From positions 1 through 27,267 of the forward strand of contig JAFPXF010000096.1 in NCBI GenBank assembly GCA_017394765.1: a stretch of 27,267 bases of DNA, written 5' to 3'. The notes under the pieces were generated by a model. It saw only the letters and a program-made list of their open reading frames with translations. It was not told where the DNA came from and ran no database searches. This DNA is from Bacteroidales bacterium. GTDB lineage: Bacteria > Bacteroidota > Bacteroidia > Bacteroidales > WCHB1-69. Made by a program: the position numbers and the translations under genes. Shown here one piece after another: positions 6,501 to 13,392 of this stretch; position 1 is the stretch's first letter, and each line of letters starts with the position of its first letter.

Positions 6501-9175
6501 ATATCATCTTCGGAGGCATCTGCGACAGCGTGGCCTCTTGTGTGCCACCTGTGGTTGTGGTGGGCGACGTAACCCCTCACACCGCGCAAATCACCTGGGC
6601 ACAAGGCTATCAGGAAAGCAGTTGGGATTTGGATTACCAGATGGAAGGCGATTCCACCTGGACATCTGCCGGCGTGCAGAACGGCAACAGCTACTCGTTC
6701 AACAACCTTTTCTCCTCCAACACCTATAGGGTGCGTATGCGCAGCCTTTGCGATTTCGACACCAGCAACTATACGCAAGTCTCCTTCCATACCGACTGTG
6801 AGTATTTGGACACCTTGCCCTTCATGGAGGACTTTGACCAATACGCCTCCGGCAGCACCTCATTCCCCGACTGCTGGACTCGTCTGAACACCTCTTCCAC
6901 TCCCTATCCATACGTGAGCGGAAGCTATTCTGTTTCTGGAAGCAGATCCCTGTATCTGTACAACGGTGGCAGCAGCTACTACGCCATCGGAATGTTGCCG
7001 CGATTCGGCAACGCCATTGCCATGGACAGTCTGCGCATCACGTTCCAGACCTACACCACCTCGCTCAGCGCCATGATGGAAGTGGGCGTGATGGAAAATC
7101 CCACTGATGCCTCCTCTTTCACCTCTTTGGCCACCATCACCCCCAACGTCATCTCGCAATGGGAGGAGCAGGAGATCCTTACGCGCAATTACCATGGCAC
7201 CGGACATTACGTTGCCGTACGATTGCCTATGGGCACCTCCAGCAGTTTCTATATTGACGACATGGCCATCGACTATCTGCCCGAGTGCATACACGTCATG
7301 CAGCTCGCCGCCACCGAGGTGGATTCGGCCAGTGCCCGCATTGTCTGGACTCCCGGCCGTGACGAAACCGACTGGGAACTTATCGTCATCCCCACCCCTG
7401 CCGACAGCGTGGACCTTGACACCTGCACGGTCTTATACCCCACGGAACCTTTCTATCTGGTGGACATGCTGACCCCGATGACCGACTACACCGCATTTGT
7501 GCGTGTCAACTGCGGCAGCACATACAGTGAGTGGCAGAGCGTGCAGTTCCAGACCACCCAAACACCTCTGATTGCGCCTTTTGTCTGCACTTTCGAGGAT
7601 ACTGCCGAACATTGGTTCTTTGCCAACGGCACCAGCACCAACCGCTGGTACATCGACACAGCCGCGCACAACGGCGGCAGCCGCGGACTCTACATCTCCG
7701 ACGACAACGGTGTCACCAACCATTACACCTCCTCCAGTTGTTATGTATGGGCCTATCGCGACATATATCTGCCCGCCAATCCGGGGGGTTACACGCTCTC
7801 CTTTGATTGGCGTTGTGTGGGAGAAGGCAACTATGACTATCTGACAGTTTACTTTGGCAATCCCTCCGCTCCCGTTGCCGGCACATCGCTCACGACACCT
7901 CCCGGCACAGAGGATATCTCGGGAAGATTGAACCAAAGCGCCACATTCCAGACCTTCACCACCACCCTGCCCGGCAGAAATACCGGCGGTGTGCAACGTC
8001 TCTATTTCCTGTGGCACAACGACACAAGTGTCGATAACCAACCGCCCATTGCCGTGGACAATGTCTCAGTTTCGTTGCAAACACAACAGCAGCCCGGCTG
8101 CTCCCAACCTGTGAACATTTACGCCTACAACGTCACGCCTAATTCCGCCACTGTCATCTGGCATGAAACCGGCGAGGCCACCCATTGGAACCTCTACTAC
8201 AAGCCCTCCACCACCACCGCATGGACTGCCATCATGGATGCCCCCAAGCCTTGCACGCTCACCAATCTCAGCGAGGGCACTACCTACGACATCTATGTGG
8301 AGTCTGTCTGCGACCCTGTTGCAAACACCACCAGCCAGCCCTCCTTCGCCAACACCTTCACCACGGGTGTGACCTGCCCGCAACCTGTCGGCATTGTGGT
8401 CTCCAACATTACCTACAACAGCTTTGTGGTGAACTGGACCCCCGCCGGCAGCGAGACGAGTTGGACGGTGAGCTACCGCGTCAACACCGCCTCCAACTGG
8501 ACCGACCTGCAGGTGACCTCTCATCCTTACACTGTCATGGGACTTTCAGGCTCCACCACCTACAATGTGCGCGTCAAAGCCAACTGCAGCAGCACGGAGG
8601 AGAGTTTCTGGACGGAATACGCCAACACCATCGTGACGCCGGAAGCCCCGTGTCCTGTGCCTACGAACACAACAGTTTCCGACATCACCCCGCACACAGC
8701 CACCGTCACTTGGACCCAACCCGACAACTCTGCATCTTCCTGGAGAGTCAGCTTCAGGAAGGTGGGCGGCTCCTGGGACACGGTCATGGTTTCCGCTCCC
8801 ACATACAATATGACCGGATTGGAAGCCAATTCGCGCTACATGGTGAGAATCTATGCCATCTGTGACGCCAACAGCGTGAGCAGCCCCGCCGTAACCTCTT
8901 TCTACACCACGGAAGACACCACCGGTATCGCGGAGTACCTCAACCAAGCCGTGACGTTGTATCCGAACCCGACGGAAGGCAGTGTCAGGATTCAGAACAA
9001 AGAATACATGATTCAGACCATCGAGGTGTATGATGCATACGGCAAGATGCTGAATGTGGTCAAAGTGAACGACAACAGCGCCGTCATTGACATGTCGGAT
9101 TATGCGGCGGGAGTCTATTTTGCCCGCATTATGATGAGCGAGGGCGTTGTCACCAAACGATTTGTCAAAAAATAA
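3560..9175 (+). CDS. Giant multidomain T9SS-secreted surface protein (FN3 / cleaved-adhesin-like)
   Basis: A 1871-residue protein with a signal peptide (about 1-20, ending LSAQ). An N-terminal region (about 21-285) is followed by a beta-sandwich module (about 292-467), FN3 (472-556), a cleaved-adhesin-like jelly-roll (567-722), FN3 (730-813), a second copy of the beta-sandwich module (814-987), FN3 (996-1080), a second cleaved-adhesin-like module (1083-1242), FN3 (1247-1334), a MAM-like jelly-roll (1335-1512) and three tandem FN3 repeats (about 1515-1785). The C-terminus (about 1797-1871, beginning LYPNPTEG and ending KRFVKK) is a type A T9SS sorting signal. Cleaved-adhesin domains are known from gingipains and haemagglutinins. 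No protease domain is visible, so an adhesive or glycan/protein-binding role is inferred. Its stop is 18 bases from the next start, suggesting cotranscription. Confidence 0.9.
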   Translation: MKKIITLFAILTMGMWSLSAQTYCEAPASLNAIMHYPSWNNVRLQWDAPANNSQQQLMWSTTTMATRIGLSTGPVNLTGAVRFEASDLSAYTHHSLTAVSFIPGEETSLCQYTIKIWRGGSHGSSYNAGTLVYSKLITEELVVSSLNTIMLDSAVAINHDQELWIGIQCVSNSTEECYPLGASSGGAVVGKGELINLGGSWSTLTQGSLPDYNWIIIGIVTDNDQIVEGYKVYRDNNLLTPTPVVSLDYTDNVANGTYQYDVTAKFRNGCESTPVTATVTMADNPCINCMDSVFVSNGNSENYRLPTSTYYPYSYSQQIYTASEINHINGLINCISFQYFQASPQYRHLKIYLSHTNKSIFSSTTDWLPISAMTLVYDGTLYFHNGGPNYWLNIPLDQPFEWNGSDNLVVTVLDNTGVAGGYVNTFYAHAATNQSLYYQTSTSPLTPESNTYSGTRGTIRSNIRFMIGEPIACPMPTQLQVSEITDNSATASWIPRGGVSSFDVVLVPEGSSLGSEAMQTVTDTIFTMQGLTDNTNYTLYLRGNCGSDYSNWATYSFTTLCLPNSQLPYSTDFEVLGSGNLLPDCWMRETTLNSSAYVNQEADSSNSYLYLYSYSEAPAYAILPSLDAAIDLTTLQLRFKARKTSATYGSLEIGVMSDPHDPSTFTLVKSLDGSMYDGTNQWQEFVTYFNGYTGTGRYIALRAPGYFTNYVHVDDVEVNYIAGCGMPSHFHVVSTTGTVATLAWQTGDLSDASDVYTIEYSEQGLDNWMSVTTTNTQFFLTNLNPLTAYDVRLYVLCDNGTSDTLTAMFNTHCISGGDISIGTGTSTTSYLPSYSFYNYSYTQQVYLASELGGENTFHTIAFDCSGLASTPTRSYQIYLMHTTENGASAGWLPADSAKLVYTGNITWQTGWNTISLDTMFHYDGVRNLALLVLDNTGVYYSGNNFRAHTSTTTSRYVYQDAAAYNPMNVSSTGTSTSSRDNIIFGGICDSVASCVPPVVVVGDVTPHTAQITWAQGYQESSWDLDYQMEGDSTWTSAGVQNGNSYSFNNLFSSNTYRVRMRSLCDFDTSNYTQVSFHTDCEYLDTLPFMEDFDQYASGSTSFPDCWTRLNTSSTPYPYVSGSYSVSGSRSLYLYNGGSSYYAIGMLPRFGNAIAMDSLRITFQTYTTSLSAMMEVGVMENPTDASSFTSLATITPNVISQWEEQEILTRNYHGTGHYVAVRLPMGTSSSFYIDDMAIDYLPECIHVMQLAATEVDSASARIVWTPGRDETDWELIVIPTPADSVDLDTCTVLYPTEPFYLVDMLTPMTDYTAFVRVNCGSTYSEWQSVQFQTTQTPLIAPFVCTFEDTAEHWFFANGTSTNRWYIDTAAHNGGSRGLYISDDNGVTNHYTSSSCYVWAYRDIYLPANPGGYTLSFDWRCVGEGNYDYLTVYFGNPSAPVAGTSLTTPPGTEDISGRLNQSATFQTFTTTLPGRNTGGVQRLYFLWHNDTSVDNQPPIAVDNVSVSLQTQQQPGCSQPVNIYAYNVTPNSATVIWHETGEATHWNLYYKPSTTTAWTAIMDAPKPCTLTNLSEGTTYDIYVESVCDPVANTTSQPSFANTFTTGVTCPQPVGIVVSNITYNSFVVNWTPAGSETSWTVSYRVNTASNWTDLQVTSHPYTVMGLSGSTTYNVRVKANCSSTEESFWTEYANTIVTPEAPCPVPTNTTVSDITPHTATVTWTQPDNSASSWRVSFRKVGGSWDTVMVSAPTYNMTGLEANSRYMVRIYAICDANSVSSPAVTSFYTTEDTTGIAEYLNQAVTLYPNPTEGSVRIQNKEYMIQTIEVYDAYGKMLNVVKVNDNSAVIDMSDYAAGVYFARIMMSEGVVTKRFVKK

Positions 9176-9193
9176 AACCATAAAAGAAAGTAT

Positions 9194-10879
9194 ATGAAAT
9201 ATGTCATCATCGGCGGCGTGGCCGGGGGTGCTTCCGCCGCCGCACGCCTCAGGAGAATCAGCGAAGATGCAGAAATCGTCCTGCTCGAAAAGGGCGAGCA
9301 CATCTCGTACGCCAACTGCGGTCTTCCGTACTATATCGGCGACACCATTGAAGAACGCAAGAAACTGTTCGTGCAAACCCCCGTCTCTTTCGGCAACCGC
9401 TACGATGTGGATGTGCGCACACTTAGCGAGGCCACGGCCATTCATAGAGACCGCAAGTGTGTTACGGTCAAGAATTTGCACAACGGCAAGGAGTATGAGG
9501 AAACATACGACATCCTCCTGCTCTCGCCGGGTGCCGAACCCATTGTGCCACCCGTGCCGGGCATTGATTTGCCCCGCATCTTCACGTTGCGCAACGTGGC
9601 CGACTGCGACCGTATCAAGGCTCAGGCCGTGGAGACCCTGTCAGGCGTGGGCGAGCCGGGAGTTGTCATCATCGGGGGCGGCTTCATCGGCTTGGAAATG
9701 GCCGAGAATCTGCAAAAAATCGGCTACACGGTAACCATTGTCGAGAAGGCGTCCCATGTGCTCATGCCGTTGGACACCCCGATGGCGGCCATCGTGCAGC
9801 AGCACTTGTCCGACAAGGGTGTGCGTGTCATCACAGGCAACGGACTTGCCGCGTTTGAGGAAAATGCCGGCCACATGTCAGTCTGCTTGGAGGATGGCAC
9901 GAAGCTGCCCTGCACCATCGCCATCCTCAGCATCGGTGTGCGCCCCAACAGCAAGTTGGCCCGCGAGGCGGACCTCGCCATCGGTGAAAAGGGCGGCATT
10001 ACGGTGGATGAGTACTTGCGCACCTCCGATGAGAGTATCTATGCTGTGGGCGACGCCATCGAGTTCCCGCATCCCGTCACGGGCGAGCCCTATTGCAACT
10101 TCCTGGCAGGTCCTGCCAATCTGCAGGCCCGTATTGTGGCGATGAACATGGTCTATCCCGAAAGCACGCCCTACAGCGGCTCCGTCACCACCGCCATCGC
10201 CAAGGTTTTCGACCTCACGGCGGCCAGCACGGGCCTCTCTGAAATGGCTTTGCAAAGAGCGGGCATCCCGTTTCAGACCGTCATCGTACACCCCGCCGCG
10301 CACGCCACCTACTACCCGGGCGGCGCCCCTTTGTCTTTGAAACTCAACTTCTCGCCTGACAACGGCAGGGTGCTCGGCGCACAAGCCGTGGGCAAGATGA
10401 ATGTGGACAAGCAGATCGATGCCATTTCCCTGCTGCTCAAACATGAGGGCACCATCTATGACCTCGTTTACAGCGAGCATGCCTACGCACCACCCTACGC
10501 CTCCGCCAAGAGCCCCGTGATGTTCGCCGGCATGGTGGCCGAAAACGTCATGACTCACCTGATGAACCCCATACAGGCGGATGAACTCGACCGGCTCATC
10601 GAGAGCGGAGAGGATTTTCAACTGCTCGATGTGCGCGAAATCAAGGAGTTCCAAGGCGGCACCATCCAAGGGGCGGAAAACTATCCCGTGGACGAATTGC
10701 GCGAGTTTCTCGAAGACATCCCCTGCGACAAGAAGACGGTAGTCTTCTGCGAGGTCGGTCTGCGCGGCTATGTGGCCTCCCGCATCCTCATGCAGTCGGG
10801 ATTCAACCAAGTCTATAACCTCATCGGCGGCATGCGGACCTATCGTCTGGTGGGAAAACACCTGGTTAAAAAACAGTAA
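9194..10879 (+). CDS. CoA-disulfide reductase-like flavoprotein with C-terminal rhodanese domain
   Basis: A pyridine-nucleotide-disulfide oxidoreductase of 561 residues. The FAD motif IIGGVAGGASAAARLRR is at about 5-21. The single redox Cys42 lies in YANCGLPYYIGD, as in CoA-disulfide reductases and NADH oxidases of this family. The NAD(P) motif VVIIGGGFIGLEMAENL is at about 156-172, followed by the dimerisation domain. Residues about 465-561 are a rhodanese domain with LLDVRE and active-site loop CEVGLR (Cys519). CoADR-rhodanese fusions are known to reduce CoA disulfide, persulfide or polysulfide, so a role in thiol or sulfur redox balance in the cytoplasm is likely. The exact substrate cannot be read from sequence. 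The 18-base gap to the giant surface protein implies readthrough from that gene, an unexpected pairing. Confidence 0.9.
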   Translation: MKYVIIGGVAGGASAAARLRRISEDAEIVLLEKGEHISYANCGLPYYIGDTIEERKKLFVQTPVSFGNRYDVDVRTLSEATAIHRDRKCVTVKNLHNGKEYEETYDILLLSPGAEPIVPPVPGIDLPRIFTLRNVADCDRIKAQAVETLSGVGEPGVVIIGGGFIGLEMAENLQKIGYTVTIVEKASHVLMPLDTPMAAIVQQHLSDKGVRVITGNGLAAFEENAGHMSVCLEDGTKLPCTIAILSIGVRPNSKLAREADLAIGEKGGITVDEYLRTSDESIYAVGDAIEFPHPVTGEPYCNFLAGPANLQARIVAMNMVYPESTPYSGSVTTAIAKVFDLTAASTGLSEMALQRAGIPFQTVIVHPAAHATYYPGGAPLSLKLNFSPDNGRVLGAQAVGKMNVDKQIDAISLLLKHEGTIYDLVYSEHAYAPPYASAKSPVMFAGMVAENVMTHLMNPIQADELDRLIESGEDFQLLDVREIKEFQGGTIQGAENYPVDELREFLEDIPCDKKTVVFCEVGLRGYVASRILMQSGFNQVYNLIGGMRTYRLVGKHLVKKQ

Positions 10880-10962
10880 AGTGATTCAATTTGCCGACAG
10901 ACTGTCCGATTTTCGTTTTCAACCATTTTGCAATTCTTTGAAAAAATAAAATAATCCTTATA

Positions 10963-11448
10963 ATGAAAAAGATTCTCATCGTATTTTGCATAAGTCTTTT
11001 GTCCAACATTTTGTTGGCCCAATCCGCTATAGTTCCCGTTGGCGGCACAGCCACGGGAAACGGGGGCACCGTCACATACACCGTGGGCCAGGTCGCCGTA
11101 CAGCGGGCATCGGGCAACAACACGTTCATCATTGAGGGTGTGCAACAGCCCTACGAAATCCAAACCGTCGGGGTGGACGATTACCCCGCCATCACCCTGC
11201 ACGCCATCGTATATCCTAACCCCACCCAGCATTTCGTGCAGCTGCGCATCAGCAACTACGAAATGCCCGAAGGAGGTCTCTCCGCCCAACTGTTCGATGC
11301 CAACGGAAAATTTCTCCAGCAATATGAAGTCGGCAGCATGGAAACTAAGATGGATTTGGAACAATACCCGTCCGCCACATACCAACTCCGCATCATGGAC
11401 GGAAACAAGTTGCTGAAAACCTTCAAGATTGTAAAACACAATTTCTAA
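10963..11448 (+). CDS. Small T9SS type A sorting-domain protein
   Basis: A 161-residue exported protein with a signal peptide at about 1-20 (MKKILIVFCISLLSNILLAQ). A short N-terminal segment contains GGTVTYTVGQVAV and EGVQQPYEI, a pattern I recognise from many small Bacteroidales T9SS proteins. The rest (about 80-161, starting IVYPNPTQHF and ending TFKIVKHNF) is a type A sorting domain, so the mature cargo is barely larger than its export signal. Such proteins would be attached to the cell surface or released. No enzymatic function is visible. The 83-base gap before it contains no clear consensus promoter, so it may be read from the flavoprotein transcript. Confidence 0.85.
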   Translation: MKKILIVFCISLLSNILLAQSAIVPVGGTATGNGGTVTYTVGQVAVQRASGNNTFIIEGVQQPYEIQTVGVDDYPAITLHAIVYPNPTQHFVQLRISNYEMPEGGLSAQLFDANGKFLQQYEVGSMETKMDLEQYPSATYQLRIMDGNKLLKTFKIVKHNF

Positions 11449-11470
11449 CCGTTCTTTTCTTTTGTTCATT

Positions 11471-11510
11471 TCCCTGTTTTTTTAAAAAAGGGACTTTTTC
11501 TTTTAAAACA
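11471..11510 (+). terminator. Probable terminator behind the small T9SS gene
   Basis: TCCC (11471-11474) and GGGA (11490-11493) enclose a T run paired with an A run, giving an AT-rich hairpin with a GC base. A T-rich tail follows. It is weaker than the other terminators in the window. Confidence 0.45.
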
Positions 11511-11539
11511 TATTTCACGAATAAATCTATCTTAGTCTC

Positions 11540-12346
11540 ATGAAAAAGATTCTCTTATGGATTATAGTGTTTTGTCTTGGATTCTCTGCTTTTGCCCAAG
11601 ACAATTCCAGCCAAATTCTGACGGTCAGTTTCAGGGCCGGACTTAACGGGTCGTCCCTGTTGATCCCTAATTCGTCTTTCAACAGCGCATATAAATTCGG
11701 GTATTCCTCTACCCAGAAAATGAAGTTGGGGGCACAAGCAGGCCTTGTTCTCAACATACGGTTGCAAGACCATTTTTCATTGCAGACGGGGGTGATGTAT
11801 TCTTGGCAACGTTTCAGCCAGGAGCAACAATCCGTGTTCACGGACAGTCTCACCACCTACTCCATCGGGTCCCAAAACAGATACGTTTCCCATCACATTC
11901 GTGTGCCGCTGATGTTGAATTATCATTTTTCCACCAACCCCAACCATTTTGTGGCAGGCGCCGGCCTTTTCCTGGACGGCACCTTGGGCTGCACACTCGC
12001 CTACGACGCCTCCGCCGTGGCCACCACCGCCACGGATCATGGCCCTGTGGTCACCAAATATTTTGGAAACGGACATCTCGATCCCTACAAAAATGAGCGC
12101 CAGGTTCTCTATTACACGGTCAACACGGGCGATTTTGTCGAAAATTACCCTTTGTATATGGGAAAAATGCTGAAACGCATCGATTTGGGGGTCAGTTTGG
12201 AATTGGGCTACCAGATTTCAAAGTTCTATGTGGGATTAGGCGCCAACTTTGGGTTGCTAAACATGGCCAAGCCTGAATTTTTCGGCTCGGGTTTTGCCCA
12301 ACGCAACTTCAGTCTGCTTTTCAACCTTGGATATAACATTAATTAG
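11540..12346 (+). CDS. Outer-membrane beta-barrel protein
   Basis: A 268-residue protein with a signal peptide (about 1-20, ending AFAQ). Amphipathic, Gly- and aromatic-rich strands follow, typical of small eight- to ten-stranded barrels (for example KLGAQAGLVLNI, FSLQTGVMYSW, KRIDLGVSLELGYQI, FYVGLGANFGLLN, NFSLLFNLGYNIN). It resembles the PorT-family barrels widespread in Bacteroidetes, but this does not prove a T9SS role. It has a 91-base upstream gap. Endonuclease IV follows after 12 bases, so the two may share a transcript although their functions are unrelated. Ligand and function are unknown. Confidence 0.8.
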   Translation: MKKILLWIIVFCLGFSAFAQDNSSQILTVSFRAGLNGSSLLIPNSSFNSAYKFGYSSTQKMKLGAQAGLVLNIRLQDHFSLQTGVMYSWQRFSQEQQSVFTDSLTTYSIGSQNRYVSHHIRVPLMLNYHFSTNPNHFVAGAGLFLDGTLGCTLAYDASAVATTATDHGPVVTKYFGNGHLDPYKNERQVLYYTVNTGDFVENYPLYMGKMLKRIDLGVSLELGYQISKFYVGLGANFGLLNMAKPEFFGSGFAQRNFSLLFNLGYNIN

Positions 12347-12358
12347 AACAGCACTTTC

Positions 12359-13201
12359 ATGAAACACATCGGACCGCATGTCAGCGCATCGGGTGGCGTT
12401 GAAAATGCCCCGCTGAACGCCGCTTCGGTGGGCGCCAGCGCTTTCGCGCTCTTCACCAAGAACCAGCGGCAATGGTTCTCCGCTCCTCTCACGGCAAAAT
12501 CCATTGATGCTTTCAAGGCCAATTGCGCGCAGGTGGGCATCACCCCCGACTATATCCTGCCCCATGACAGCTATCTTATCAACCTGGGACAGCCGGATGA
12601 CGAGTCGCTCGACAAATCACGGCGTTCCTTTATTGACGAGATGCATCGCTGCGAACAACTGGGGTTGACGATGCTCAATTTCCACCCCGGCAGCCACCTC
12701 AAGCTCATCACGTTGGAGCAGTGTCTCGACCGCATCGCCGAAAGCATCAACATCGCCCTTGACAAAACGCAGGGTGTCACGGCGGTCATTGAGAACACGG
12801 CCGGACAAGGCACCAATGTCGGGTTCAGCTTCCAACACATCGCACACATCATCGGCAAGGTGGAGGACAAGTCGCGCGTGGGGGTCTGCATCGACACCTG
12901 CCATACCTACTCCGCCGGCTATGACCTCAAGACCGAAGAGGGCTATGCCCAAACATTCCGGGAGTTTGACGAAACCATTGGCGCACATTATCTGCGCGCC
13001 ATACATCTTAACGACACCAAAAAGGCATTCGCCTCGCGCGTGGATCGTCACGACAGCATCGGAAAAGGACTTTTGGGCATCGATTTTTTCAAACGTTTTA
13101 TGAAAGATTCCCGATTTGACGACTTACCCATCATCCTTGAGACCCCCGATGAAAAACTTTGGGCATCGGAAATAACTATGTTACAGGATTTTGCAAAATA
13201 A
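12359..13201 (+). CDS. nfo: Deoxyribonuclease IV (AP endonuclease)
   Basis: A 280-residue TIM-barrel AP endonuclease that cleaves the DNA backbone 5' to abasic sites in base-excision repair and also repairs oxidised 3' ends. All nine zinc ligands of the family are present at the same numbers as in the E. coli enzyme: His69, His109, Glu145, Asp179, His182, His216, Asp229, His231 and Glu261. They lie in the motifs [50 protein letters not shown] and ILETP. Length is normal. The start ATG lies 12 bases behind the barrel gene. A strong promoter for the tRNA-Glu gene follows right after the stop. Confidence 0.97.
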   Translation: MKHIGPHVSASGGVENAPLNAASVGASAFALFTKNQRQWFSAPLTAKSIDAFKANCAQVGITPDYILPHDSYLINLGQPDDESLDKSRRSFIDEMHRCEQLGLTMLNFHPGSHLKLITLEQCLDRIAESINIALDKTQGVTAVIENTAGQGTNVGFSFQHIAHIIGKVEDKSRVGVCIDTCHTYSAGYDLKTEEGYAQTFREFDETIGAHYLRAIHLNDTKKAFASRVDRHDSIGKGLLGIDFFKRFMKDSRFDDLPIILETPDEKLWASEITMLQDFAK

Positions 13202-13209
13202 TTGCAACT

Positions 13210-13242
13210 TTTGCCGACCAAAGCGATTTTTTTTTATTTTTG
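13210..13242 (+). promoter_or_regulatory. Consensus Bacteroidetes promoter for tRNA-Glu
   Basis: -33 element TTTG at 13210-13213, a 21-base spacer, and -7 element TATTTTTG at 13235-13242, matching TTTG/TAnnTTTG. Transcription would start near 13250, about 20 bases before the mature tRNA end. It is the best housekeeping promoter match in the window. Confidence 0.75.
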
Positions 13243-13268
13243 CACGCTTTTTAAAAGCACCCCCTAAT

Positions 13269-13340
13269 GCTGCGTTCTTCTAACGGTTAGGAATCAAGAT
13301 TCTCAATCTTGCAATACGAGTTCGATTCTCGTACGCAGTA
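13269..13340 (+). tRNA. tRNA-Glu (anticodon CUC)
   Basis: A complete cloverleaf can be drawn by hand. Acceptor GCTGCGT (13269-13275) pairs with ACGCAGT (13333-13339), with a G-U pair at position 1-72. The D arm is TTCT-AACGGTT-AGGA. The anticodon stem CAAGA/TCTTG (13295-13299, 13307-13311) has the loop TTCTCAA and anticodon CTC at 13302-13304. The T arm is ACGAG-TTCGATT-CTCGT and the discriminator is A13340. CCA is not encoded. The anticodon reads GAG codons. Identity as Glu follows from the anticodon and from D-arm similarity to other tRNA-Glu. It lies on the same strand 52 bases before the EF-G paralogue. Confidence 0.93.
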
Positions 13341-13392
13341 CTTCAAAAGTTTATTTATCTATCATTATCAAACTTATAATCCAAAATCCCCA

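Noticed and set aside
13309..13392. Upstream extension of the EF-G paralogue into the tRNA.
   Set aside because: The first 28 codons would overlap the 3' half of tRNA-Glu. Family alignment starts at MKVYQTKEI, so ATG 13393 is the start.
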